A stretch of DNA of 64,000 bases, taken from assembly GCF_014889545.1 (NCBI RefSeq), contig NZ_QKOF01000007.1:240453-304452 (forward strand), read 5' to 3'. Source of the stretch: Methanothermobacter thermautotrophicus. Its GTDB lineage: Archaea; Methanobacteriota; Methanobacteria; Methanobacteriales; Methanothermobacteraceae. Under the pieces are notes generated by a model. It saw nothing but the letters and a program-made list of their open reading frames with translations. It had not been told where the DNA came from and ran no database searches. The position numbers and the translations under genes were made by a program. Shown one piece after another: positions 36,464-47,115 of this stretch (positions within the stretch are counted from its first letter, which is position 1; the number at the start of each line of letters is the position of its first letter).

Positions 36464-36646
36464 TTATTTCAACCTTTGGCCTGTAATTTTTTTGTTCTGC
36501 CAGCTGTAGCGCCTTATTCTGCGGGATTTGCCGAATCCGCATGCAGCGCAGACCTTCTTACGTACATGGTACGAGTTTTTACCGCATCTCCTGCATCTTA
36601 TATGGAGATTCTTGTTACGCTTACCAAATGATGGAGTACCTTTCAT
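36464..36646 (-). CDS. rpl37e: 50S ribosomal protein L37e
   Basis: 60-residue basic ribosomal protein with a C4 zinc ribbon: CRRCGK near residue 18 and CAACG near residue 33, then [16 protein letters not shown], all typical of L37e. It binds 23S rRNA. It lies about 100 bases after the Sm protein gene and directly before the Toprim gene; the L37e-Sm pairing is well known in archaea. Confidence 0.97.
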   Translation of the reverse strand: MKGTPSFGKRNKNLHIRCRRCGKNSYHVRKKVCAACGFGKSRRIRRYSWQNKKITGQRLK

Positions 36647-36716
36647 GTTCTAATCCTCCTTAAAATCAGTTAATCTGTAAAGTTGATCCACTCTTCCCTT
36701 ACATTAAATCCATGGG

Positions 36717-36993
<277 letters not shown>

Positions 36994-37222
36994 CTATCCT
37001 AGATTAAAATTTAGCCGGATTATATTTAAATCTAACTAACAAGCTGAAAATCTTCAAATCAGATACTCCATTTTTCTATTTTACTAGTATATAAGTTTTC
37101 TTACACCGCGGTGCCCCTTCAGATCCATGCCAGCGCCCCGACCTGATGCCAACCTCATGCTCATATGTGCACGTAAAATAGTTTAGAAATGAGCTACAGA
37201 TATAGCTGTGGAAGAGTTTAAG

Positions 37223-37765
37223 ATGATTGATAAAAGCAATAGATATGCTACAGATTATTTCACATGTATAAATGAACAGGGTGTGACTGTGAAGATCAGG
37301 AAGAGGTACCATATAAAGAAGAAGAAGCTTAAGGAGATCAGGGAGGAGATTGGAGACTACTCCCCCCTGATACCTGAAAAGGCCACGGTTGAAATCATTG
37401 AAACAGATGATAACAATATCATACTTGTCAACGGGGAGCCCCTCCTCATGTTCATTGATGACAGGGTTGTGCCGACCCTCAGGGGTGCCCTGAAGATGGA
37501 AATAGAGAGGGGATATGTTGTCGTTGACATGGGTGCCGTCAGGTTCCTTGCAAACGGGGCCGACGTCATGAGCCCGGGTATAGTTGACGCCGACCCTGAG
37601 ATATCCAGGAACGACACGGTGGTTGTGGTGGATGAGAGAAACCGAAGACCCCTTGCAGTGGGCATAAGCCTTATAAGTGGACCTGAGATGGTTGAAAATG
37701 ATTCAGGAAAGGCTGTCAGGACCATCCACCACATCGGAGACGCCATCTGGGAACTGGAGGTCTAG
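37223..37765 (+). CDS. PUA-domain RNA-binding protein (DUF1947 N-domain)
   Basis: About 180 residues. An N-terminal DUF1947-type domain ([20 protein letters not shown]) with a strongly basic patch is followed by a PUA domain at about 95-170 ([47 protein letters not shown]). Relatives such as MCT-1 act in ribosome or tRNA work. I start at ATG 37223; a GTG at 37208 is also open, and neither has a strong ribosome site. The stop shares one base with the GTG start of arfB. Confidence 0.88.
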   Translation: MIDKSNRYATDYFTCINEQGVTVKIRKRYHIKKKKLKEIREEIGDYSPLIPEKATVEIIETDDNNIILVNGEPLLMFIDDRVVPTLRGALKMEIERGYVVVDMGAVRFLANGADVMSPGIVDADPEISRNDTVVVVDERNRRPLAVGISLISGPEMVENDSGKAVRTIHHIGDAIWELEV

Positions 37766-38469
37766 TGTTGGTTGAGCTGAACCTTGATGCCGGGAACATA
37801 ATCTCAGAGGATGTCCACAGGGTGGGGATACTGGCACTGGGGTCACACCTCGAGAACCATGGCCCGGCACTCCCCATCGACACCGATGCAAAGATAGCAT
37901 CCTACGTGGCCCTTGAGGCAGCCCTCAGGACCGGTGCAAGGTTCCTGGGTGTTCTATATGCTGCGACAGAGTTTCCCTACGTTAAACACGGCATACACAT
38001 GGCCCGGGATGAACTTGTTGAGAGGGAACTTAAACCCGTCCTGAGGAAGGCCAGAAGGCTTCTAAACCTTGATGCCGCTGTCATTGTAAACGGTCACGGA
38101 GGAAACAACCTGGAGGACTGCATGGAGGACCTTGGAGATGAACTGGGCCTTGAAATCGCCTGGAACAACAGGATAGTTGAGATTGAGGGGCCGCACGCAG
38201 GTAGCGGTGAACTGTCCGCAGGCATCATACTCGGTATCGCGGATCTGAGGCGCCTTGATGAATGCAGACCCGAACTCTACCCTGAAATTGGAATGATAGG
38301 CCTGAGAGAGGCCCGTGAAGCCAACAGGGAAATAGATAGGGCTGCCAGGATATGTGAAAGGGAGGGTGTGAACCCTGACCCTGTTCTGGGCCAGAGGATA
38401 CTTGATGATGCAATTGAAAGTGTCATGGCTGATGTTAAAGATCTCCTGGAGATTATAGTGGAAATCTAG
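37765..38469 (+). CDS. arfB: FAPy deformylase of archaeal riboflavin/F420 synthesis (creatininase family)
   Basis: 234 residues of the creatininase family in the ArfB branch: ILALGSHLENHGPALPIDTD with metal ligands, ATEFPYVKHGIHM and VNGHGGNNLED. ArfB hydrolyses the formyl group from the GTP-derived 2-amino-5-formylamino-6-ribosylaminopyrimidinone phosphate, the second step toward riboflavin and the F420 chromophore. The GTG start overlaps the PUA gene stop (TAGTG) with GGAGGT upstream, so translation is coupled. cofC elsewhere in the window also serves F420. Confidence 0.92.
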   Translation: MLVELNLDAGNIISEDVHRVGILALGSHLENHGPALPIDTDAKIASYVALEAALRTGARFLGVLYAATEFPYVKHGIHMARDELVERELKPVLRKARRLLNLDAAVIVNGHGGNNLEDCMEDLGDELGLEIAWNNRIVEIEGPHAGSGELSAGIILGIADLRRLDECRPELYPEIGMIGLREAREANREIDRAARICEREGVNPDPVLGQRILDDAIESVMADVKDLLEIIVEI

Positions 38470-38477
38470 CCTTAAAG

Positions 38478-40586
38478 ATGATTAGTTTAAGCAGAACAGC
38501 CCTTAAGGTCCTTGAGGAGAGGTACCTTCTCAGGGGTGAGGGTGGTGAGGTCGTAGAGACACCGGAGGAGATGTTCAGGAGGGTCGCAAGGGCCGTTGCA
38601 TCTGCAGATGAGGCCTACGGTGATGACCCCTTAGTTGCAGAGGATGCCTTCTACACTACCATGAGTAACCTGGAGTTCCTCCCCAATTCACCGACCCTCA
38701 TGAATGCGGGCACCCCCATAAATCAGCTCTCAGCCTGCTTTGTACTCCCGGTTGAGGACTCCATTGAAAGCATTTTCAGCTCCCTCAGGGATATGGCCAT
38801 CATCCACAAATCCGGTGGGGGGGTTGGATTCTCATTTTCAAGGTTAAGACCCAGAGGGGACATCGTCGCATCCACCATGGGTGTTGCCTCAGGCCCCGTA
38901 TCCTTCATGAGGATATTTGATGTTGCAGTTGATGTCATAAAGCAGGGCGGGCGGAGGAGGGGCGCCAATATGGGTGTCCTCCATGTGAGCCACCCGGATA
39001 TATTCAGCTTCATAGACGCCAAGTCAAGGGAGGGCCCCCTGAGGAACTTCAACCTCTCAGTCGCCGTACCCGATAATTTCATGGAGGACCACCGTGTTGA
39101 ACTCGTAAACCCCAGGAACGGTGACGTGGTTGACTCGGTAGAATCCACGGCGATACTTAAGAGGATCGTGGAAGCAGCCTGGAGGTCAGGGGACCCGGGA
39201 ATCCTCTTTGAGGACCGTATAAACCGCTACAACCCCACACCACGGCTTGGGAGGATAGAGGCAACCAACCCCTGCGTATCCGGTGACACCGTTGTAATGA
39301 CCTCCTGGGGCCCGCGTACCGTGGCTGAACTGGAGGGTAGACCCTTCACCGCACTCATTAATGGTTCAGGGTACCCCTGCCCCTCTGGTTTCTTCAGGAC
39401 CGGTGAAAGGGATGTTTATGATCTCAGAACAGGGGAGGGCCACAGTTTAAGGCTTACCAGTGATCACAGGGTCCTTGTGATGGATGGTGGTCTGGAATGG
39501 CGTCCGGCAGGGGAACTTGAAAGGGGAGACCTCCTTGTGATGGATCAGGGCACAGGCTACAGTGCCACTGCAACCTTCAGGGGCCTCAGGTGGGCCGGCC
39601 GCAGTGAGGTCTACGATGCCAGTGTGTACGGTGCAAATGCATTCACAGCCAATGGATTCATAGTCCACAACTGTGGAGAGCAGCCACTCCTCCCCTATGA
39701 GTCATGCAACCTTGGATCAGTTAACCTCAACCTCATGGCATCCCCCTCCGGGATTAACTGGGAGAGGCTCCGGAGAACCGTCCATGTGGCTGTGCACTTC
39801 CTTGACAATGTGATAGACGTTAACAGCTACCCCCTCCGTAGTGTGGAGGAGATGACACTGAGAACCCGTAAGATAGGGCTTGGTGTCATGGGCTTTGCTG
39901 ATATGCTGATAAAGCTTGGCATACCCTACAATTCAGGGGCCGCCCTGGAGGTGGCCGGCAAGTTGATGGCGTTCATATCATCTGAGGCAAGGAGGGCCTC
40001 CATGGAGCTTGCCAGGGAGAGGGGATCATTCCCTGAATTCAGGGGTAGCATGTGGGATACCATGGGATTTGAGGGTATGAGGAACGCCACATTAACCACC
40101 ATAGCCCCGACGGGTTCTCTGAGTATAATAGCAGGTACCAGCAGCGGAATCGAGCCCCTCTTTGCTGTGTCATTCACAAGGAACATCCTCGGGAGGAGTT
40201 TCCGTGAGATGCACCCCCTATTTAAGCTGATGGCTGGAAGGCTTGACAGGAGATCCATTGAGGTCATAGAATCAAGGGGTAGCCTGAGGGGTGTCCCTGG
40301 AGTTCCTGAGGGGATAAGGAGACTCTTTGTTACAGCCCATGAAATAGACCCTGTATTCCATGTTAAGATGCAGGCCGCCTTCCAGAGTTACGTGGACAAT
40401 GCTGTATCAAAAACAGTGAATCTGCCGCCTAATTCATCACCTAGTGACGTTGAAATGGTTTTCAGGGCCGCCCATGAGCTTGGCTGCAAGGGTGTCACGG
40501 TTTACAGGTACGGCAGTAAGGTGGATGAGGTCCTGAGGTTTCCTGAATATGCGGGTTCATGCCGTGATATGACCTGTCCAAACTGA
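38478..40586 (+). CDS. nrdJ: adenosylcobalamin-dependent ribonucleotide reductase with intein
   Basis: 702 residues as encoded; removal of the 133-residue intein leaves 569. Reduces ribonucleotides using adenosylcobalamin and cysteines. Extein motifs: SACFVLPVEDSIESIF, KSGGGVGFSFSRLRP, the site Cys of CGEQPLLPYESCNLGSVNLN, APTGSLSIIAGTSSG and a C-terminal Cys pair (CRDMTCP) for reduction by thioredoxin-like proteins. The intein interrupts at the conserved Cys just before GEQPLLP. It follows arfB after eight bases. Confidence 0.96.
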   Translation: MISLSRTALKVLEERYLLRGEGGEVVETPEEMFRRVARAVASADEAYGDDPLVAEDAFYTTMSNLEFLPNSPTLMNAGTPINQLSACFVLPVEDSIESIFSSLRDMAIIHKSGGGVGFSFSRLRPRGDIVASTMGVASGPVSFMRIFDVAVDVIKQGGRRRGANMGVLHVSHPDIFSFIDAKSREGPLRNFNLSVAVPDNFMEDHRVELVNPRNGDVVDSVESTAILKRIVEAAWRSGDPGILFEDRINRYNPTPRLGRIEATNPCVSGDTVVMTSWGPRTVAELEGRPFTALINGSGYPCPSGFFRTGERDVYDLRTGEGHSLRLTSDHRVLVMDGGLEWRPAGELERGDLLVMDQGTGYSATATFRGLRWAGRSEVYDASVYGANAFTANGFIVHNCGEQPLLPYESCNLGSVNLNLMASPSGINWERLRRTVHVAVHFLDNVIDVNSYPLRSVEEMTLRTRKIGLGVMGFADMLIKLGIPYNSGAALEVAGKLMAFISSEARRASMELARERGSFPEFRGSMWDTMGFEGMRNATLTTIAPTGSLSIIAGTSSGIEPLFAVSFTRNILGRSFREMHPLFKLMAGRLDRRSIEVIESRGSLRGVPGVPEGIRRLFVTAHEIDPVFHVKMQAAFQSYVDNAVSKTVNLPPNSSPSDVEMVFRAAHELGCKGVTVYRYGSKVDEVLRFPEYAGSCRDMTCPN
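39273..39671 (+). other. mini-intein (Mth RIR1 type) in ribonucleotide reductase
   Basis: 133 residues from Cys (39273) to Asn (39669-39671), followed by extein Cys. Block A is CVSGDTVVMTSWGPRTVAEL, block B has LTSDHRVLVM (TxxH), block F and G are SEVYDASVYGANAFTANGFI and VHN. No endonuclease domain is present. The residue before the intein is Pro (TNP-C), unusual for efficient first-step cleavage and known in the Methanothermobacter RIR1 intein. It should splice by the normal Cys/Asn pathway. Confidence 0.93.
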
Positions 40587-40799
40587 TGAAGAATGGAGGA
40601 TTATATTAAGGTGATAAAATGGACACCAGAAAACCTTCAAATCCTCCAGTAACACAGTTGAACTATCTAACTTATAAAGGTTGATGCTTCGAACGATATA
40701 ACTACAGATGCCAGTTTTTCTAGCTTGCATCGAAAATTTTGAATTATTGAATCGTTGAAATTAGGAAGCCAATCCCCATAAACTCAATTACCCGCGGCA

Positions 40800-42345
40800 T
40801 TAGTTTACTCTCAATTTACTTTCTGATTCTGCTTCTGTAGATGTATACAACAAAATCCCGGTTTTCGTAGACCTTTTTAAGGTAAGGGTAGTTGAGGCTG
40901 GATATGTCCTTGACTGATGGGTTATATAAAGGAGGTTTCCAGAGACATCAAAGGTGAAGTTCCCTGTCCCTTTGAGCCTTTTGTCAAATACAAGGTATTT
41001 CACGCCACCTCTGAGAGCTCTTTAGATGAGGGTATCCCCCTACTCATACAGAAATGAATTAACAGGTCTGTCGGTATAGGATATCACAAAAACTGAGGTG
41101 TAGTAGTCTGAAAATGAAATTGTCCCATTTCCATCCTGCCTTTCAAACCATTCTGCAAGTTCAAATTCTGATTCAGGTGATGGAGCGATATTTATTCCCA
41201 TATGGAGTTATTGCACCATATCAGTAACCCTTGCGCCGGATAAGTTGTTGAAGCCCTGAATGATAGCAATTATAAATATTAGTACCATGAAAGCCCTGGC
41301 CAAATTTTTATCCATTCCTTTGAGTGTTTTAGAGACTGAAATCAGGCCATTGGAGGCCAGGATACTCACAGGGATCATTATATAGATCAGAAGCCTGTAT
41401 GTTATAACATTGATTCCAAGGTAATATGTCTTTGATAGCAGGAGCACCGCAAAGACCCAGAAAAGGACCGCCCTCTCTTCAAGATTGAATCTCTTAATGG
41501 ATATGATCCCAGGAATAGATATTATTACAGCAAGATACACCCAGCGCACCAGGGAACTTGATGATACTGAGCCTACTGATGCCTGCAACCTGTGCTCACG
41601 CCACCGTTGCCCGTGTTCTTGAGGTAGATGGCAGGTAACCAACAGATCGCAGCGATTAAAAAGGCTGTTATGAGGAATATATGTATCCCAAAAGGACCTT
41701 CCGTACAACAGCAGGGTCTCTATCAAGATAAAGGTCCGTGATAAGTATCCCCAGGGTTACGATGGTGACTGTGAATCCAGGGCAAAAACTTGCAGCTGGA
41801 TGTATAAGTGCAACCAAACCCATGAAAAGGCCGGATAAAATAGCGAAAGGACTTTTATTATATTTAAAAAACTCATAATAGAAGTAAATACTCAAAGGGA
41901 AGAATATCAGGGCCATGTTCTCAGGTGATGGGAGTCCAGCCTCGCTGCAATTCCGCTGATGACCGGAGAATGCCCGCTGCAATACCAGTCATTTTATTTT
42001 TGTAAAATTTTAAGGCAACGAAGGTAACTGATAGAGTTACCAGGGCAGATAAAACGGGTTGCATAAATTTAGCTGCTTCAAAGAGTCACGTTCTTAAAAG
42101 TTAAAGATACTAAAAAGGACTGTTATATGAAAAATAGGTGGATAATTAATGATATTAGCCTTAGGAGCATTATAAAGAGGATCATGAAGGGTTAAACCAT
42201 GTGACATGTAAATCTTTGCAAGGTGTATATGGTAAAAAATGTCCCAACCGAAAGGCCACTGATACCTAGGGGTTAAGGAAAGAGCAAGCAGAAACACCAT
42301 CAGTGATGGTATGAACATCAAAAACCGGTTATCCGACTTATCCAT
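40800..42345 (-). pseudogene. multi-helix membrane glycosyltransferase-like protein, broken
   Basis: Minus-strand pieces in different frames appear to be one former gene: an N-terminus with several helices (FIPSLMVFLLALSLTPRYQW, then FYHIHLAKIYMSHGLTLHDP) at 42345-42094; then GLPSPENMALIFFPLSIYFY (41950-41668), more helices (41726-41208), GINIAPSPESEFELAEWFER and YYTSVFVISYTDRPVNSF at 41200-41030 ending in a stop, and a C-terminal part KYLVFDKRLKGTGNFTFDVS at 41003-40800. The layout fits DUF6541/dolichyl-sugar glycosyltransferase-like proteins. At least four breaks make it non-functional unless sequencing is at fault. Confidence 0.7.
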
Positions 42346-42511
42346 GATTATTATATCCTGATATCAGTCAACCGTGAGAACTTGAGTTAATAAATATTCT
42401 CTCCGACGGTTTGATTTAAGTTTTTCCATGATAAATCCCAGAGATGCTGATTAACCTGTGATGGGAAGAAGCTATGGGAAAAAATTCAACTCAACTTATT
42501 CCAGATGAGAC

Positions 42512-45013
42512 TCAGATTCTTCTACCTGCCTCAATAGACTTTATAATTCTAGAACATTCCCCTGCAGCTTTTTTTCGCTTAAATGCGCTGGCGATCCTCC
42601 CTATGGACTCAAGGGTCCTGATGGTGGTATCAAGCCAGCTGAAGATATCCCCCGGGTAGGCATGAATCTGGTATCTGGATAGAAGGCTTCTGCTTATCTC
42701 CACCGGATCCCTGCCACTGATACGCTCTGCTATAACATGTTCGGATAGTCTACGCTGGATGCACCCACAGAATGGTCTGTCCCTGCATTCACAGGATAGG
42801 AAATCCATCTGCAGGTTAAGAACAGCCTCCTGAAGTTTACTGTCAAGCTTCACAAGGTTATCTCCATCTGAGAGTATATCAAGGGTTGAATCCGCCATCA
42901 GATTCATTGAGAACCTTGACCCGGCCGCCCTGCTGAAGGCACGGTGCAACCTCCCTGATAGATATGCTCCCTCAAAGGGTTCCAGCTCCAGTGCAATGTC
43001 AAGGGGCCCCCTGGAAGACCCCTTAAGGTTGCCCCTTATGTACTCGGCATCGGCCACCCCTATGAATGACTTTGAGACCGCCATACCGTATCTGGTGGCG
43101 CGGAGGCCCCCATCCCTCACTATCATACCATGGGATTCAAGGATTTCAAGTGCTCCCTCCGGGTCCAGGGGCCATGAAGGGTCAGGAGCGATCTCAGATT
43201 CTGAACTGACAGCACCGGAGGTTATGTCTGCCAGGAGGTTCTCAAGGACATCCTCCTCTGTGTAATTCACATCCACCGGGTCAGGGCCGCTTTCAAGGAG
43301 TTTGAGTGCCATGGCCTCCTCTGACTCACCATCAAATTCCATCCCAATCTCTGCAAGGACATATACGACGCCGCGGTCATGGTAGGATGGTCTGCCGGCC
43401 CTTCCAAGCATCTGTGCAAATTCGTTGGGCATGAGCCACCTGTTTCCCATGAGAAGTGTTTCAAAGACGACCTGTGATGCTGGAAAATCCACCCCAGCGG
43501 CGAGGGCGGCAGTTGTGACTATTGCTGCGAGTTCCTGGGATGCGAAGGCCCTTTCTATGCGCTGCCTTTCCCTGTAGGATAAACCTGCATGGTAAGCTGC
43601 GGCCCTCACACCCCTGCGTGTCAGGTAATCTGCAATGAGCCTCGTCTTTCTGCGGGAATTTGTGAAGATTATTGTCTGGCCGCGAAAGCCCTTCTCTGAT
43701 TCTGTGGAGAATTCCCTCTCAGCAAGCCTTAGTATGAGGTTCTTCTTGTCCTCCTCACCCCTAGAGAATACTAGGTGCCTCTCAAGGGGGACCGGTCTCC
43801 TTTCATACTCAACCAGTTTAAGGCCGAACTCGGAGGCAACCTCCCGTGTGTTCTTCACGGTTGCAGAGAGTGCTATTATCTGGGCCTCCGGGAAGAGCCT
43901 CCTTATGCGCTTTATCATCCCCTTGAGCCTTGAACCCCTCTCCTCATCCTCAAGGGTGTGGATCTCATCAATGACAACCACGCCAGCATCCCCCAGGATG
44001 TCTGACCTCCCTGCCCTCAGGATGTAGTCCATACCCTCATAGGTTCCCACCACTATGTCAGCCTTGCTCACATCTGTCTCCGGGATTCTGAGTTCATCCC
44101 TTGCCTTTATACGGCTCATACCCACCTTTATGGCTGTTTCGAGTTTGAGGGGTGAGTATCTCCTTCTGAAGTCCCGGTACTTCTGGTTGGCCAGGGCTAC
44201 CAGGGGTGTGAGGTATATGAATTTTTCACCCCCCATTGCCCTGGGTATGCCTGCAAGTTCCGCTATGAGGGTCTTTCCGCTTGCAGTTGCAGATACTACC
44301 ATGATGTCCTCGCCGTCAAGGAGCCCCGCATCCACTGCAAGGACCTGTACAGGCCTCAGCACAGTGTTACCCTCCCTTTTAAGCATCCTCTTAAATTTTT
44401 CAGGGATTGCAAGTTTATCAACCGGCACGCGGGGGGTCCTGTCTGAGCCGGATGTCACGGTATCATAGCGGGTCAGTTCATGGTTCTCAAGGGGATCGAA
44501 GCGGGGGGACATCATCTCCAGTATCTTATCAAGGCTTACACCGCGCCGGATAAGTCTCCTGAAGTTCCTGAATGTTGATCTGTCCATACCTGCAAATTTA
44601 AGCTCCCTCTTTATGAGCTCGTCAACGCATCTTGAACATATTACCTGGCCGGCGTGCACCGTCGAGGACCTTGAACTTACAATTGTGAGGTAGCCCTCAT
44701 GGAGGCAGTGCTGGCATACCCTTGCATACCGGTACCTGATGCCATAGGATGAGAGAAGATCCTCAATCTCCGGGTCACGTCCTGTTAGAATAACTGCCTG
44801 CTTCTTCAATAATTTAAGGGCCTCCGATGGTTTCCTGACGGTTTCGCGTTCATCCCTTTCAACAGTGAAGCGTGATATCTTGGGCCCGGAATCTGTGCTC
44901 CTGATTTTGATTCTGCCCCAGTAACCCGGTTTTCTGCGCGTGTTGAGGACCTTCTTTGGGTTTCCTGCGGGTATAAAATCAACTGACCTTTTCCTTCTGT
45001 TTAAAACTATCAT
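42512..45013 (-). CDS. DEAD/DEAH-box helicase (Ski2-like, DUF5814-type)
   Basis: About 833 residues. An N-terminal part with a Cys pair region (CQHCLHEG and ICSRCVDEL) probably binds zinc. The helicase core follows: Walker A VVSATASGKT, DEIH in VVVIDEIHTLEDEERG, SAT motif ALSATVKN, and motif VI QMLGRAGRPSYHDRG. The C-terminal region has CECRDRPFCGC, another possible zinc site. An unwinding or remodelling ATPase on RNA or DNA; archaeal DUF5814 helicases are the closest group. I start at ATG 45013 (GAGAG upstream); a longer frame overlaps the acyl-CoA synthetase end. Confidence 0.88.
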   Translation of the reverse strand: MIVLNRRKRSVDFIPAGNPKKVLNTRRKPGYWGRIKIRSTDSGPKISRFTVERDERETVRKPSEALKLLKKQAVILTGRDPEIEDLLSSYGIRYRYARVCQHCLHEGYLTIVSSRSSTVHAGQVICSRCVDELIKRELKFAGMDRSTFRNFRRLIRRGVSLDKILEMMSPRFDPLENHELTRYDTVTSGSDRTPRVPVDKLAIPEKFKRMLKREGNTVLRPVQVLAVDAGLLDGEDIMVVSATASGKTLIAELAGIPRAMGGEKFIYLTPLVALANQKYRDFRRRYSPLKLETAIKVGMSRIKARDELRIPETDVSKADIVVGTYEGMDYILRAGRSDILGDAGVVVIDEIHTLEDEERGSRLKGMIKRIRRLFPEAQIIALSATVKNTREVASEFGLKLVEYERRPVPLERHLVFSRGEEDKKNLILRLAEREFSTESEKGFRGQTIIFTNSRRKTRLIADYLTRRGVRAAAYHAGLSYRERQRIERAFASQELAAIVTTAALAAGVDFPASQVVFETLLMGNRWLMPNEFAQMLGRAGRPSYHDRGVVYVLAEIGMEFDGESEEAMALKLLESGPDPVDVNYTEEDVLENLLADITSGAVSSESEIAPDPSWPLDPEGALEILESHGMIVRDGGLRATRYGMAVSKSFIGVADAEYIRGNLKGSSRGPLDIALELEPFEGAYLSGRLHRAFSRAAGSRFSMNLMADSTLDILSDGDNLVKLDSKLQEAVLNLQMDFLSCECRDRPFCGCIQRRLSEHVIAERISGRDPVEISRSLLSRYQIHAYPGDIFSWLDTTIRTLESIGRIASAFKRKKAAGECSRIIKSIEAGRRI

Positions 45014-45038
45014 TATATCTCTCAAAAAATTAAAAAAA

Positions 45039-46685
45039 TCAGGGCTGCTCCTTCTTCTTGAGGAGCTCAACCGCCATTTCCCTTAATTTGAACTTCTGAA
45101 CCTTTCCACTTGCAGTGAGGGGGAACTCGTCCACAAAGAAGACGTGCTTCGGAACCTTGTATCTTGCTATTCTCTGGATGGCATAGTCCCTCACGTCCTC
45201 CTCCAGGATGTCTGCGCCCTCCTCTCTTATGACGAAGGCTCCGACTATCTCCCCGTACTTCTCATCGGGTATGCCCACCACCTGCACGTCCTTTATTCCA
45301 GGCATGGTGTGGAGGAACTCCTCTATCTCCCGGGGGTAGATGTTCTCCCCTCCCCTTATGATCATGTCCTTTATTCTTCCTACGATGGAGTAGTAGCCGT
45401 CCTCATCCATAACCGCGAGGTCACCACTGTGGAGCCAGCCATCCTCATCGATGGCCTCCTTAGTCATCTCGGGCATCTTGTAGTACCCCTTCATGACGTT
45501 GTAGCCGCGGCAGCATATCTCACCTGGTTCTCCGGGTCCAAGTTCCTCTCCTGTTTCAGGGTCGACGATCTTGACCTCAATGTGGGGTAGGGGTGTTCCC
45601 ACTGTCTCAACGCGCTTCTCTATGGGGTCGTCCACACTTGTCTGTGTGAATACCGGTGATGCCTCTGTGAGGCCGTAGGCTATGGTGACCTCCTTCATGT
45701 TCATGTCATTGATGACGCGTTTCATGGCCTCTATGGGGCAGGGAGACCCTGCCATGATACCTGTGCGGAGGGATGAGAGGTCGAACATGTCAAACATGGG
45801 GTGGGTGAACTCTGCTATGAACATGGTTGGAACCCCGTAGAGTGCGGTGCACCTCTCCTTTTCAACCGCTGCAAGGACGAGGAGCGGATCGAAGAGCTCT
45901 ATCATCACCAGTGCGCCCCCGTGGGTGAGGATCGCGAGGACCCCGAGGACTATGCCGAAGCAGTGGAAGAGGGGTACCGGGAGGCATAGTCTGTCCTCCT
46001 CTGTGAATCTCTGTCTCTCCCCGATGTAGTAGCCATTGTTGAGAATGTTCCGGTGGGTCAGCATGACACCCTTGGGGAACCCCGTGGTTCCTGAGGTGTA
46101 CTGCATGTTGATGACATCGGTGTTTTTGAGGGTTGACATCACAGACCTGAGCTCGGTGTCAGGGACGTGTTTTCCAAGGAGCATCAGTTCATTGGTGTTG
46201 TACATGCCCCTGTGCTTCTGGGCGCCGATGTATATAACGCTTCGAAGTTCAGGGAACCTCTCACTCCTGAGGTGGCCCCTCTCCTGGGTCTTGAGTTCAG
46301 GAACCAGTTCATAGAGTGTCTTTACGTAGTCAACATCCCTGAAGCCGTCTATTATGGCTATGGCCTTCATGTCAGACTGCTTCATTACGTATTCCAGTTC
46401 GTGGCTCCTGTAGGCTGTGTTGACAGTTACAAGGACAGCCCCTATCTTTGCAGTTGCGAATAGGAAGGTGAGCCAGTCAGGTACATTGGTTGCCCAGATA
46501 CCCACGTGGTCCCCCTTCCCTATGCCGATGGATAGCAGACCCTTGGCAAGGAGGTTGACCCTATCATTGAATTCTCTGTAGGTGAAACGCAGGTCCCTGT
46601 CCGGGTATACTATGAATTCCTTATCAGCGTACCTTTCAACCTGTTTCTCGAAGAATTCCCCTATTGTATCTTCAGTGAAAACCAT
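45039..46685 (-). CDS. AMP-forming acyl-CoA synthetase
   Basis: 548 residues of the ANL superfamily: [16 protein letters not shown] (AMP binding), [50 protein letters not shown] and the hinge [16 protein letters not shown], then the Lys of [11 protein letters not shown]. It would activate a fatty or other carboxylic acid as acyl-AMP and acyl-CoA. It follows a 4HBT thioesterase and an XRE-cupin regulator in the same direction and is probably one operon; the three suggest uptake or turnover of an organic acid. The helicase gene overlaps its downstream end slightly in the longest reading. Confidence 0.93.
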   Translation of the reverse strand: MVFTEDTIGEFFEKQVERYADKEFIVYPDRDLRFTYREFNDRVNLLAKGLLSIGIGKGDHVGIWATNVPDWLTFLFATAKIGAVLVTVNTAYRSHELEYVMKQSDMKAIAIIDGFRDVDYVKTLYELVPELKTQERGHLRSERFPELRSVIYIGAQKHRGMYNTNELMLLGKHVPDTELRSVMSTLKNTDVINMQYTSGTTGFPKGVMLTHRNILNNGYYIGERQRFTEEDRLCLPVPLFHCFGIVLGVLAILTHGGALVMIELFDPLLVLAAVEKERCTALYGVPTMFIAEFTHPMFDMFDLSSLRTGIMAGSPCPIEAMKRVINDMNMKEVTIAYGLTEASPVFTQTSVDDPIEKRVETVGTPLPHIEVKIVDPETGEELGPGEPGEICCRGYNVMKGYYKMPEMTKEAIDEDGWLHSGDLAVMDEDGYYSIVGRIKDMIIRGGENIYPREIEEFLHTMPGIKDVQVVGIPDEKYGEIVGAFVIREEGADILEEDVRDYAIQRIARYKVPKHVFFVDEFPLTASGKVQKFKLREMAVELLKKKEQP

Positions 46686-46702
46686 AAATCCACCCTTATA
46701 AG

Positions 46703-47104
46703 TTATTCCTCCACTAGGTGCTCCTGGAGTTTCTTCCTTATCTCTGGAGGTATAGGCTTCTTCCTCTGCTCTATGAAGTCATAGTGGACGAGGACTGCCC
46801 TGCCCCTGGCCTTGAGTTCCCCGTCCTGCCATGCCTCATGCCCTATTGTGAATGAGGAGTTTCCGATGTGGGTTATGTAACTCCTTATCTCAACGTCGCT
46901 TCCATAGTACATCTGGGCCAGGAAGTCAAACTCCGTCCTCACGAGTATGAGCTTCCACTTCTCATAGCTGAGGTCAAGGTCCGGCGTGAACATCCTGAAT
47001 ATGGGGTTCCTGCCCTTCTCGAACCAGACCGCTAGAACCGTGTTGTTGACGTGCCTGAGACCATCTATGTCCCCGAAGCGGGGGGTTACGGTGATTCTGA
47101 ACAT
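46703..47104 (-). CDS. 4HBT-type acyl-CoA thioesterase
   Basis: 133 residues of the YbgC/4-hydroxybenzoyl-CoA thioesterase hot-dog family: [21 protein letters not shown] with the catalytic Asp region, [20 protein letters not shown] and [24 protein letters not shown]. Hydrolyses acyl-CoA to acid and CoA. Its neighbours are the cupin regulator upstream (11 bases) and the acyl-CoA synthetase downstream, which would run the opposite reaction. Confidence 0.92.
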   Translation of the reverse strand: MFRITVTPRFGDIDGLRHVNNTVLAVWFEKGRNPIFRMFTPDLDLSYEKWKLILVRTEFDFLAQMYYGSDVEIRSYITHIGNSSFTIGHEAWQDGELKARGRAVLVHYDFIEQRKKPIPPEIRKKLQEHLVEE

Positions 47105-47115
47105 TCTATCATCAA

